Assembly (NCBI GenBank): GCA_900556055.1
Contig: USNJ01000096.1
Location: forward strand, 1-7,724
DNA from: an uncultured Ruminococcus sp.
GTDB lineage: Bacteria; Bacillota; Clostridia; Oscillospirales; Ruminococcaceae
Length of the DNA stretch: 7,724 nt
Direction: 5' to 3'
Shown here piece by piece: positions 1-6,200 of the stretch. Each line of letters begins with the position of its first letter. The stretch's first letter is position 1. The translations under genes were made by a program, and so were the position numbers. Under the pieces are notes generated by a model that was given only the letters and a program-made list of their open reading frames with translations, was not told the DNA's origin and searched no databases.

Positions 1-65
1 AATGTATCTCGGCATCTTAATAGCATATCCAAACGCATGGCACGCTATTGTTGTGGCGCTTGTGA

Positions 66-893
66 TATTTCTTTTCGCCCGATGTCATTCCCGCAGGAAC
101 AAGCACAGTAACTGTCACTGCCGAACCGCTGCGTGCGGGAACATATCTTTACGGGGATATCATCTTTCGTTCCGCTCTCGACAGACGTGCTTACATATTC
201 GGCTCAGCAGATGCCGAATGCCCGAATTATGCGGATAATATGCGTGTTTTCACGGCTGTTCCGCCGATAAAGCCGCAGAATTCAGTCGGACGCTCCGTTG
301 TTCTGACGAGAAATCAGGTAGCAGGCTTCAACAAGATAGCATCTCCGACAAATGCACCTGCGCCCATAGGTCAGAACATTACCCTCACAAGAGGTCAGCG
401 TCTTTCCGTAAGCGACAATATAGGCGACAAATGCGAAATAACCTTCTATGCGGATATCCCCTCGGGAATGGAAATTGATGCTTACATTTTCATGCTAGAC
501 AAAAATGCCAAAGCACCTGAGGATGACAGGCTCGTGTTCTTCGGAAATGCAGCTTCAAAGTGCGGAAGCGTCCGCTATGACGACCGTTCGCCCGACAGGA
601 AGATAACCGTCGATTTCACGAAAATACCCGGCTATATCGACAGGCTTTCACTTGCCTATGCGGTCTACGGAGATAATCCAAGCATGAACTTTTCCAAGGT
701 AAGGTCGCTGACATTCACGGTATCGGGCAAAAACACGCTCACCTTCTCCCCCGACAACCTGCTTGTCGAAACAACGATAGTTGCAATGGAATTTTACCGC
801 TACAAAAACAGCTGGAAGCTTTGCTGTGTCGGTGCAGGCTACCGTGACGGACTGCGCAGGCTCTGCGAAAGCACAGGACTTCAGGTATTATAG
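66..893 (+). CDS. TerD-domain stress protein, 5' end broken or incomplete
   Basis: The C-terminal half, from about position 372 to 885, reads as a TerD domain. It opens with the strand ITLTRGQRLSV, continues through a core with VDFTKIPGYIDRLSLAYAVY, and ends with VAMEFYRYKNSWKLCCVGAGY, the family's usual closing strands (compare E-L-Y-R-x-x-x-E-W-K-x-x-A-V-G-x-G-Y). TerD proteins are cytoplasmic, bind calcium and belong to tellurite/stress-response systems. Acidic residues in the EIDAYIF and APEDDRLVFF stretches sit where calcium ligands occur in relatives. About 100 residues before it (66-371) are beta-rich and not recognised. The frame is open from 66, but the only ATG, at 240, lies mid-domain and has no Shine-Dalgarno site. 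Upstream, this frame has stops at 18-20, 21-23 and 63-65 and no start between 66 and 239. The gene is therefore frameshifted, truncated, or affected by a sequence error. It ends 14 bases before the CitE-like gene, consistent with one operon. TerD assignment is firm; intactness is doubtful. Confidence 0.8.
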   Translation, partial: YFFSPDVIPAGTSTVTVTAEPLRAGTYLYGDIIFRSALDRRAYIFGSADAECPNYADNMRVFTAVPPIKPQNSVGRSVVLTRNQVAGFNKIASPTNAPAPIGQNITLTRGQRLSVSDNIGDKCEITFYADIPSGMEIDAYIFMLDKNAKAPEDDRLVFFGNAASKCGSVRYDDRSPDRKITVDFTKIPGYIDRLSLAYAVYGDNPSMNFSKVRSLTFTVSGKNTLTFSPDNLLVETTIVAMEFYRYKNSWKLCCVGAGYRDGLRRLCESTGLQVL

Positions 894-907
894 AAAGGAC
901 ATTAGAA

Positions 908-1954
908 ATGGAAATATCCGAACAAACAGCATTCAGACCGTCAGCAAGCTTCACAAAGCGTTCAGAAAAGCTGCATAACGATAAATTTGTGCTTCAGTAT
1001 GCGCTGGGCGGACTTCTATACTGCCCTGCCCTGAACCCGAAAGCACCTGATTTCATCACGGGAAAGAAAAAGCTTGACGGACTGCGCTCCGTTTCCCTCT
1101 GCCTTGAGGACAGCATCGGCGATGCAAGCGTTTCCGAAGCCGAGGAAAGACTCACTCAGACATTCGAGGAGATATACCGTGAAGTGATACTTGAAAATGT
1201 CCGCAGGAGCGAGCTTCCGCTGCTTTTCGTAAGGGTTCGTTCGGCGGAGCAGCTGGTGCGCATCTACGAAAAAATATGCGATTACGAGCTGCTTACGGGA
1301 TTTATCCTGCCGAAATTTGACCGCACCAATGCATCGGGATATATCGAAGCACTGACCGAGGTAAACAGCGGAAAGCAGAATATCTACGCAATGCCGATAC
1401 TCGAATCGAAGGACGTTATCGACCTGCAAAGCAGATTCGGTGCGCTGTCCGAAATAAAATCCGCAGTTGACACGATATCAAAGCTTGTGCTGAATATACG
1501 AGTCGGCGGAAATGACTTTTGCAGCAGATTCGGTCTGCGGCGTGATGTCACACGGACTATTTATGATATAAATGTCGTGAGGGACGTTCTCACGGATATA
1601 TACAATGTTTTCGGACGTGATTATGTGGTTTCCGCCCCCGTCTGGGAATATTTCGGAAACGATAAAAACGGCGAATGGGCGGAAGGTCTGCGCAGGGAGC
1701 TGAGTTTTGACAGACTTAACGGATTTATCGGAAAAACTGCGATACATCCGTCCCAGCTGCCGATAATAAACGAATCCCTCTCCGTCACAGAGGAGGATTA
1801 CAGGGACGCAATGAGCATACTGAACTGGGGTCCGGGTGAACTCGGCGTTGCAAAAAGTCCGTCAGGGGGACGCATGAACGAAGTCAAGGTCCACGAGAAC
1901 TGGGCAAGAAAAACGGCAACACTCGCCTCCGTCTACGGCGTAATACGAAAATAA
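908..1954 (+). CDS. HpcH/HpaI aldolase / citrate lyase beta-like (CitE-like) protein of the Ter module
   Basis: A 348-residue protein of the CitE/HpcH TIM-barrel family, whose members make or cleave C-C bonds in acyl-CoA or keto-acid substrates using a divalent metal. Visible landmarks, in order: SVSLCLEDSIGD (Glu67-Asp68), the strand LLFVRVRS with Arg109, GFILPKF with Pro135-Lys136, MPILES with Glu166, VGGNDF with Asp203, and GKTAIHPSQL near residue 276. Glu166 and Asp203 fall where the family binds Mg2+. The length is somewhat above the ~290-300 of CitE, with an extra N-terminal stretch and a C-terminal tail after residue 300. The start is well supported by GAAAGG at 893-898, nine bases upstream of the ATG. 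The gene lies between a TerD gene and an ATP-grasp gene, the arrangement of the Ter-linked biosynthetic module rather than of citrate fermentation, since no CitD or CitF is present. The substrate is unknown. Confidence 0.9.
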   Translation: MEISEQTAFRPSASFTKRSEKLHNDKFVLQYALGGLLYCPALNPKAPDFITGKKKLDGLRSVSLCLEDSIGDASVSEAEERLTQTFEEIYREVILENVRRSELPLLFVRVRSAEQLVRIYEKICDYELLTGFILPKFDRTNASGYIEALTEVNSGKQNIYAMPILESKDVIDLQSRFGALSEIKSAVDTISKLVLNIRVGGNDFCSRFGLRRDVTRTIYDINVVRDVLTDIYNVFGRDYVVSAPVWEYFGNDKNGEWAEGLRRELSFDRLNGFIGKTAIHPSQLPIINESLSVTEEDYRDAMSILNWGPGELGVAKSPSGGRMNEVKVHENWARKTATLASVYGVIRK

Positions 1955-1974
1955 AAAAATGAAAGGCTGTCAAC

Positions 1975-3006
1975 ATGAGAACGGTTAGAATCTGGCTGAA
2001 CCACTGGTTTTCCACAGCATATCATATAATCAACCTTATAAAGCTCGATACGGCGATAGATTTCTACGTTATCGGCACAAATGAAAATATCGACTCCGTT
2101 GTTCGTCTTGCTTGCGATGAATGGTACAAGGAACCGCATATCGACGATGACGAGGATTATGTAAGATACTGTCTTGGCTTCTGCAAGGAGCATGATATCA
2201 GGCTTTTTATCCCAAGGCGCAAAATGACGGCGATAGTCCGCCATGCTGCAGAGTTCGAGAACATCGGCGTTTCCATTCTCGCCGATAATGATTACAACAA
2301 GCTTATGAACCTCTCCGACAAGGACTGCACATACCGACTTTTCAACGAGTTTGCACCCGAGGTCATTCCCGAGAGATACGTTATCAGGAGCGTTGACGAG
2401 TTCAGGAACGCTTATGAAAGGATAACCGAAAAGGGCGACCGTGCCTGCATGAAGCTTGCGCATGACGAAGGAGCAGTCAGCTTCCGTGTCATCGACAACA
2501 GAATGGCAGGCTATGACGGACTTTTCGTCCAGCCGGGAATGAAAATATCCTACAAGCAGGCTGTCGAAGCACTTTCCGAGCGTGAAAATCTGCCGAATTT
2601 CATCGTTATGCCGTATCTGAACGGCTATGAGGTCAGCACCGACTGCCTCCGCACCGCCGACGGAAACATCATTATCCCCCGCTTCAAGACAGGCGGACGT
2701 GTTGCCGAGATACGCTTTGAGCGTGAGATAATCTCCCTCTGCGAGAGATTTTTCGATTATACGGGACTTAAAACGCCCTGCAATATCCAGTTCAAGTACC
2801 ATAACGGTCAGCCGTATCTTCTCGAGGTCAACACGAGAATGTCAGGTGGGATACAGCTTTCCTGCACGGGCGCAGGTGTGAATATCCCGAACCTTGCGGT
2901 AAATCAGCTGCTTGGCATTGACAAAAAGTGGATGATACGCCGAAATCCGTCAAGAGTGGCTTATGTCGAAACTCCCGTTGAACTGCCCGATGCAGGCGAG
3001 ATGTGA
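1975..3006 (+). CDS. ATP-grasp domain ligase (carbamoyl-phosphate synthase-like) of the Ter module
   Basis: A 343-residue ATP-grasp enzyme. These enzymes activate a carboxylate as an acyl-phosphate with ATP and join it to an amine or other nucleophile. The first ~110 residues form a pre-ATP-grasp alpha/beta region (WLNHWFSTAYHI, then FYVIGTNE). The ATP-grasp fold follows: Lys160 in CMKLAHDEGA, a strand IVMPYLNGYEVS carrying Glu219, and the metal-binding end NIQFKYHNGQ with YLLEVNTRMSGGI, in which Glu284, Asn286 and Arg288 match the catalytic E-x-N-x-R. All expected catalytic positions are present, so the protein looks active. The start is supported by GAAAGG at 1961-1966, eight bases before the ATG. 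The gene begins 20 bases after the CitE-like gene and ends one base before the next start. It probably makes an amide or peptide-like bond in the module's product; the substrate cannot be read from sequence. Confidence 0.9.
   Translation: MRTVRIWLNHWFSTAYHIINLIKLDTAIDFYVIGTNENIDSVVRLACDEWYKEPHIDDDEDYVRYCLGFCKEHDIRLFIPRRKMTAIVRHAAEFENIGVSILADNDYNKLMNLSDKDCTYRLFNEFAPEVIPERYVIRSVDEFRNAYERITEKGDRACMKLAHDEGAVSFRVIDNRMAGYDGLFVQPGMKISYKQAVEALSERENLPNFIVMPYLNGYEVSTDCLRTADGNIIIPRFKTGGRVAEIRFEREIISLCERFFDYTGLKTPCNIQFKYHNGQPYLLEVNTRMSGGIQLSCTGAGVNIPNLAVNQLLGIDKKWMIRRNPSRVAYVETPVELPDAGEM
2994..3000 (+). promoter_or_regulatory. Ribosome binding site that sets the start of the PRTase fusion gene
   Basis: AGGCGAG lies inside the last codons of the ATP-grasp gene, seven bases before the ATG at 3008. 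This is a moderate Shine-Dalgarno match. It favours 3008 over the in-frame ATG at 2963, which would overlap the ATP-grasp gene by 44 bases and add 15 residues unlike a PRTase N-terminus. The one-base gap between stop and start suggests translational coupling. Confidence 0.55.
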
Positions 3007-3007
3007 T

Positions 3008-5203
3008 ATGAAGATATTGTACGATCGTTCACAATTTCCGCCCGAGATGCTTGCGTGCGTTTCCCGCAGAGAAAACAACTCAAAACGCAGCTTCATACTT
3101 GTGGATAAATATCAGGGCAAGCATTTTCCAATATCACCCGATAAGCCGACAGAGCTTTTTCGGGAGCTTGCGGAGGAAACAAAGCACCATGTCACCGAAT
3201 CTCCCGAGAATATCCTTTTCGTGGGATTTGCCGAAACAGCAACAGCTGTCGGTGCGGGAGTTGCATCGCATTTTCACGGCTCACGGTATATCCATACGAC
3301 AAGAGAGCCTATGGACGGCTGCGAATTTGCTGCGGAATTTTCCGAGGAACATTCCCATGCAACAGAGCAGACACTCCGCTGCCGTGACACAAAGTCCCTG
3401 TTTTCAGGCATTTCCCGTGTCATCTTTGTCGAGGACGAGATCACAACGGGCAAGACGATAGTAAATTTCATCAATGCGCTAAAAGCAAATTCCAAGATAC
3501 CCGACAGCATCGTATATTCGGCGTGTTCGATATTAAACGGAATGTCCGAGGAGCGCACTGCCGAGCTTTCCGCTTTGGGTTATGAGTTTTTTCACCTGAT
3601 GAAGATAGATATGTCCGACCACATTGACAGTGAGATCGCTGAGCCAGCGGAGGATATCCACGAGAGGAAAAGTGCGCCCGAATGCAGCTTTTACGCCGTC
3701 AAGGGCATGATCGACCCACGTCTCGGCGTATCTGCGGACGAGTATGACACAGCCTGTACATCACTTGCACAACAGCTTGCACGATACCTGAAGATCAGCC
3801 GAAGGCTTGATGTTTCGGGCATGAAAATAGATGTCGTCGGCACGGAGGAATGTATGTATCCCGCAGTAAAAACGGCTGAGCTGCTGCGTTCTCCCGGCGC
3901 TGACGCTTATACACATTCCACGACAAGAAGTCCCATCGAGCCGCATAAAAAGGACGGTTATCCGCTGTCCTCGAGAAAAAGGCTCGCAAGCTTCTATGAC
4001 GAAAGCAGGGTGACATATCTCTACAATTCCGATAAATACGACCTTGTTATCTGCATCACGGACAGCGTAAAAACCGACGCTTTCATGCAGCTGACAGACT
4101 TTTTCCCCGACACGGACAGATTCGTTTTCGTAAACTGGGCGGCTGTCATGCCCTCATCATATTCGCAGTCGGACGTGACCGTGCTGCTGAAGGATATCAC
4201 TGGAAAGGTCGAGCCGCTGCCCGCCGAGGAACGTCAGAAGCAGATACAGCGTGGCGTTCACTACTCCGCAATGCTGCCGATAGAATACCGTCCGTCGGAA
4301 AAATATCTCGCCGCATATTACGCTGCGCTTGACAGCTGCGCCGAGGAGACTGCCAAGGCTGCCGTATCCCTATGCGCAAAGATCGCGCGCCAAAAGGGTG
4401 GAAATGTCGCTCTGGTTTCGCTTGCAAGGGCGGGAACGCCGATAGGGATAATCCTGAAAAGACTGCTGAAACAGCGATTCGGCATTGATGCGGCGCATTA
4501 CACGATCTCGATAATAAGGGGCATAGGCATTGACAAAAACGCTGTGCGGTATATCCTTGCGCAGCATTCCCCTCGGGATATCATGTTCGTTGACGGCTGG
4601 ACGGGCAAGGGGGCTATCCTTAACACGCTGACCGCCGCTGCTGCCGAATTTGACGGCATTTCCGACAGCTTGGCAGTGCTTGCCGACCCTGCGAACATCA
4701 CCGATATGTGCGGAACTCACCGTGACATTCTTATCCCGAGTTCAATATTGAATTCGACTGTTTCGGGGCTTATGAGCCGAACATTCCTGCGTGATGACAT
4801 AATAGGAAAGAACGATTTTCACGGGGCAGCGTTCCATCACGGGCTTGTTCTCGAGGATCTTTCCTATGAATATATCGAGCGGATAATGTCGGCTGCGGAA
4901 AATATCCCCGACGGCTTTGAAGAGACGGAAACTGCCGTCGGAACAGGCATCGGCGAGGTAAAAAAGATAGCCGCCGACTTCGGCATCGACGATATAAACC
5001 TCGTAAAACCGGGGCTTGGCGAAGCTACAAGAGTCCTGCTCAGACGTGTTCCCCACTGCCTGCTGATCGCCGAGGATATTGACGATACAAGATGCATTTC
5101 CCATCTTCTGCGGCTTGCGGAGGAAAAAAATGTCCCCGTCAGAAAATATCCTCTGAAGCGCTACCGTGCGTGCGGAATAATCAAGACCGTCGCAGATGCG
5201 TGA
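3008..5203 (+). CDS. Fusion of PRTase-TRSP and StiP/PRTase-PELOTA domains
   Basis: A 731-residue protein joining two units usually found as separate neighbouring genes. Residues ~1-230 form an orotate-PRTase-like domain with the PRPP loop VEDEITTGKT (residues 141-150). Residues ~235-400 form the TRSP domain, named for a motif seen here as T306-R307-S308-P309-I310. From ~410 the chain matches StiP, an annotated 'cysteine protease' family reinterpreted as PRTase-like: LARAGTPIG (472-480), SIIRGIGIDKNAVRY, and a PRPP-loop equivalent VDGWTGKGAI (528-537). The end is an L7Ae-like PELOTA RNA-binding domain, with KPGLGEATRVLLRRVP from residue 667 and KRYRACGII at the C-terminus. Known PRTases exchange a base and pyrophosphate on ribose phosphate, so this enzyme probably handles the N-glycosidic step of the module's nucleoside-like product. 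The PELOTA domain suggests contact with RNA or a nucleotide ligand. No stop or obvious internal start interrupts the join. The family calls are strong; the reaction is inference. Confidence 0.88.
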   Translation: MKILYDRSQFPPEMLACVSRRENNSKRSFILVDKYQGKHFPISPDKPTELFRELAEETKHHVTESPENILFVGFAETATAVGAGVASHFHGSRYIHTTREPMDGCEFAAEFSEEHSHATEQTLRCRDTKSLFSGISRVIFVEDEITTGKTIVNFINALKANSKIPDSIVYSACSILNGMSEERTAELSALGYEFFHLMKIDMSDHIDSEIAEPAEDIHERKSAPECSFYAVKGMIDPRLGVSADEYDTACTSLAQQLARYLKISRRLDVSGMKIDVVGTEECMYPAVKTAELLRSPGADAYTHSTTRSPIEPHKKDGYPLSSRKRLASFYDESRVTYLYNSDKYDLVICITDSVKTDAFMQLTDFFPDTDRFVFVNWAAVMPSSYSQSDVTVLLKDITGKVEPLPAEERQKQIQRGVHYSAMLPIEYRPSEKYLAAYYAALDSCAEETAKAAVSLCAKIARQKGGNVALVSLARAGTPIGIILKRLLKQRFGIDAAHYTISIIRGIGIDKNAVRYILAQHSPRDIMFVDGWTGKGAILNTLTAAAAEFDGISDSLAVLADPANITDMCGTHRDILIPSSILNSTVSGLMSRTFLRDDIIGKNDFHGAAFHHGLVLEDLSYEYIERIMSAAENIPDGFEETETAVGTGIGEVKKIAADFGIDDINLVKPGLGEATRVLLRRVPHCLLIAEDIDDTRCISHLLRLAEEKNVPVRKYPLKRYRACGIIKTVADA

Positions 5204-5208
5204 GGTGA
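5203..5208 (+). promoter_or_regulatory. Ribosome binding site supporting a GTG start
   Basis: AGGTGA overlaps the TGA stop of the PRTase gene. The GAGG core is seven bases before GTG at 5213 and thirteen before the in-frame ATG at 5219, so the GTG start is preferred. Confidence 0.55.
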
Positions 5209-5212
5209 TGCT

Positions 5213-5398
5213 GTGGAAATGATCGCATTTATCACCGCACCCGCAAGCTTCCTGTCATTCGTGCTGATCTTCGTCATGCGGAGATTATACAGGTCAAAAG
5301 GCAAGGAAGCGTTCAGGCATCTGTCAAATATATTCATTCTTTTATTCACAGTCAGCGTCATATTTTTTATCTCAATAATATCCGAAATTACCCGTTAA
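5213..5398 (+). CDS. Small two-helix membrane protein inside the Ter-module operon
   Basis: A 61-residue protein of no recognised family. It has two hydrophobic segments, about residues 4-22 (IAFITAPASFLSFVLIFVM) and 39-57 (NIFILLFTVSVIFFISIIS). They are joined by a basic loop rich in Arg and Lys (RRLYRSKGKEAFRH). By the positive-inside rule the loop should be cytoplasmic, with both ends outside. It starts with GTG nine bases after the PRTase stop, and its own stop overlaps the Shine-Dalgarno site of the HAD gene, so it is translated as part of the same operon. The absence of charged residues in the helices argues against an ion channel. Possible roles, all inference, are a membrane anchor for the biosynthetic enzymes, a subunit of an exporter, or a small regulator. 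Its position and ribosome site make it a real gene despite its size. Confidence 0.7.
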   Translation: MEMIAFITAPASFLSFVLIFVMRRLYRSKGKEAFRHLSNIFILLFTVSVIFFISIISEITR

Positions 5399-5411
5399 AG
5401 GAAGCTTTTCA

Positions 5412-6200
5412 ATGATCTTACTTGCTCTCGATCTCGATAATACACTGATCCACAGCTACAAGCGTGCGGCGGAAAATGATGTCTGCGTTGAAACGATGAA
5501 AACGGAAAACGGCATCAAAAAGCTGTCGTTCATGTCGCCCGATGCATACCGAAAATTCACTTCCCTTTCTTCCGAGATAATCGCCGTGCCGATAACAACA
5601 CGCTCTCAGGCGCAGTTCGGCAGGATATCCCTTTTCGGAAACGGAACTCCCCTCGCAGTCACGGCAAACGGCGGTGATCTGCTCGTGAACGGCGTCCCCG
5701 ACAGAGAGTGGCGCAGCATATCCGAAGCGCTTATATCGCCATCTCTGGGTGAACTGAAAAGGGGCGCAGAACTGCTTGAAAACGACAAAAACCGCAGCTT
5801 TGAAGTGCGGTTCGTTGACGAAAGCTTTATGTTCACGAAATCGGAGAACGTCCCCGAAACGATGAAAATGCTGTCCGAAAGCCTTGACATGAACATCGTC
5901 ACGCTGCACGAAAACGGCTCAAAGGTCTACATTCTTCCGAAGGGACTTGATAAGGGCAGCTGCCTTGAAAGGCTGAAAAAAAAGCTGTCCCCCGACATAA
6001 CGATAGCTGCGGGTGACAGCAGATTTGATATTCCGATGCTTGCTGCGGCTGACGTGCCGATAGTTCCGCACGATCTTCCGTCAGGCTCGGTCAATTCCGA
6101 TGCGCTGACCGTCTGCCCATATGCGCAGACGGGGAAATTTGCGGAATTCATTCTGGATTTTGCTGAGAATTTCTATCTGAAATACCGTAAAAATCCCTGA
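5412..6200 (+). CDS. HAD-superfamily phosphatase (Cof/SPP-like) of the Ter module
   Basis: A 262-residue haloacid-dehalogenase hydrolase with all four motifs: DLDNTLI with nucleophile Asp7 and acid/base Asp9; ITTRS with Thr62; Lys181 in GLDKGSCLERL; and AAGDSRFDIPML with Asp202 and Asp206 as metal ligands. Motif II to III spans about 120 residues, which fits a C2-type cap of the kind seen in Cof, sucrose-phosphate and phosphomannose phosphatases. It therefore most likely removes phosphate from a sugar phosphate or nucleotide-like intermediate, a suitable last step after the PRTase. The start is supported by AAAGGA at 5397-5402, nine bases upstream and overlapping the stop of the small membrane gene. 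The final 53 bases overlap, antisense, the end of the lipoprotein gene on the other strand. The enzyme looks intact; the substrate is unknown. Confidence 0.9.
   Translation: MILLALDLDNTLIHSYKRAAENDVCVETMKTENGIKKLSFMSPDAYRKFTSLSSEIIAVPITTRSQAQFGRISLFGNGTPLAVTANGGDLLVNGVPDREWRSISEALISPSLGELKRGAELLENDKNRSFEVRFVDESFMFTKSENVPETMKMLSESLDMNIVTLHENGSKVYILPKGLDKGSCLERLKKKLSPDITIAAGDSRFDIPMLAAADVPIVPHDLPSGSVNSDALTVCPYAQTGKFAEFILDFAENFYLKYRKNP
6109..6132. other. Perfect 8-bp inverted repeat within the HAD 3' end, just past the lipoprotein stop
   Basis: CCGTCTGC at 6109-6116 pairs with GCAGACGG at 6125-6132 across an 8-base loop. Read on the - strand it lies 15 bases after the stop of the lipoprotein gene, where a terminator would sit. 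It lacks a following U-run on either strand, so it is not a standard intrinsic terminator and may only be a coding coincidence or an RNA-stabilising hairpin. Confidence 0.3.

Noticed and set aside
44..80. Programmed -1 frameshift joining a CCGAC-type zinc knuckle (frame 1) to the TerD frame
   Set aside because: Frame 1 reads ARYCCGACDISF before the join, which is tempting, but there is no canonical X-XXY-YYZ slippery heptamer, no second Cys pair and no clear downstream stimulator.
2..238. Forward reading frame from the ATG at 2 as an independent 78-residue protein
   Set aside because: After about position 75 its translation is Cys-, Arg- and His-rich shadow sequence, while the true coding signal is in the TerD frame. 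The first ~25 hydrophobic residues could belong to the broken gene's original frame but cannot be confirmed.
240..893. ATG at 240 as the true start of the TerD gene
   Set aside because: It has no Shine-Dalgarno site upstream, and coding-like sequence in the same frame continues to 66. It lies inside a conserved-looking beta-rich stretch.
1933..2802. 289-residue frame on the - strand
   Set aside because: It lies wholly over the ATP-grasp gene, whose conserved motifs are all on the + strand. It has no family features of its own and is a codon-bias shadow.
2963..3007. Upstream ATG at 2963 as start of the PRTase fusion
   Set aside because: It would overlap the ATP-grasp gene and add an unlikely N-terminus. 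ATG 3008 has a ribosome site at normal spacing and begins with a plausible PRTase start (MKILYDRSQF).
5418..5909. 163-residue frame on the - strand
   Set aside because: It is antisense to the HAD gene, has shadow composition, and the HAD motifs I and II fall in the + strand reading.
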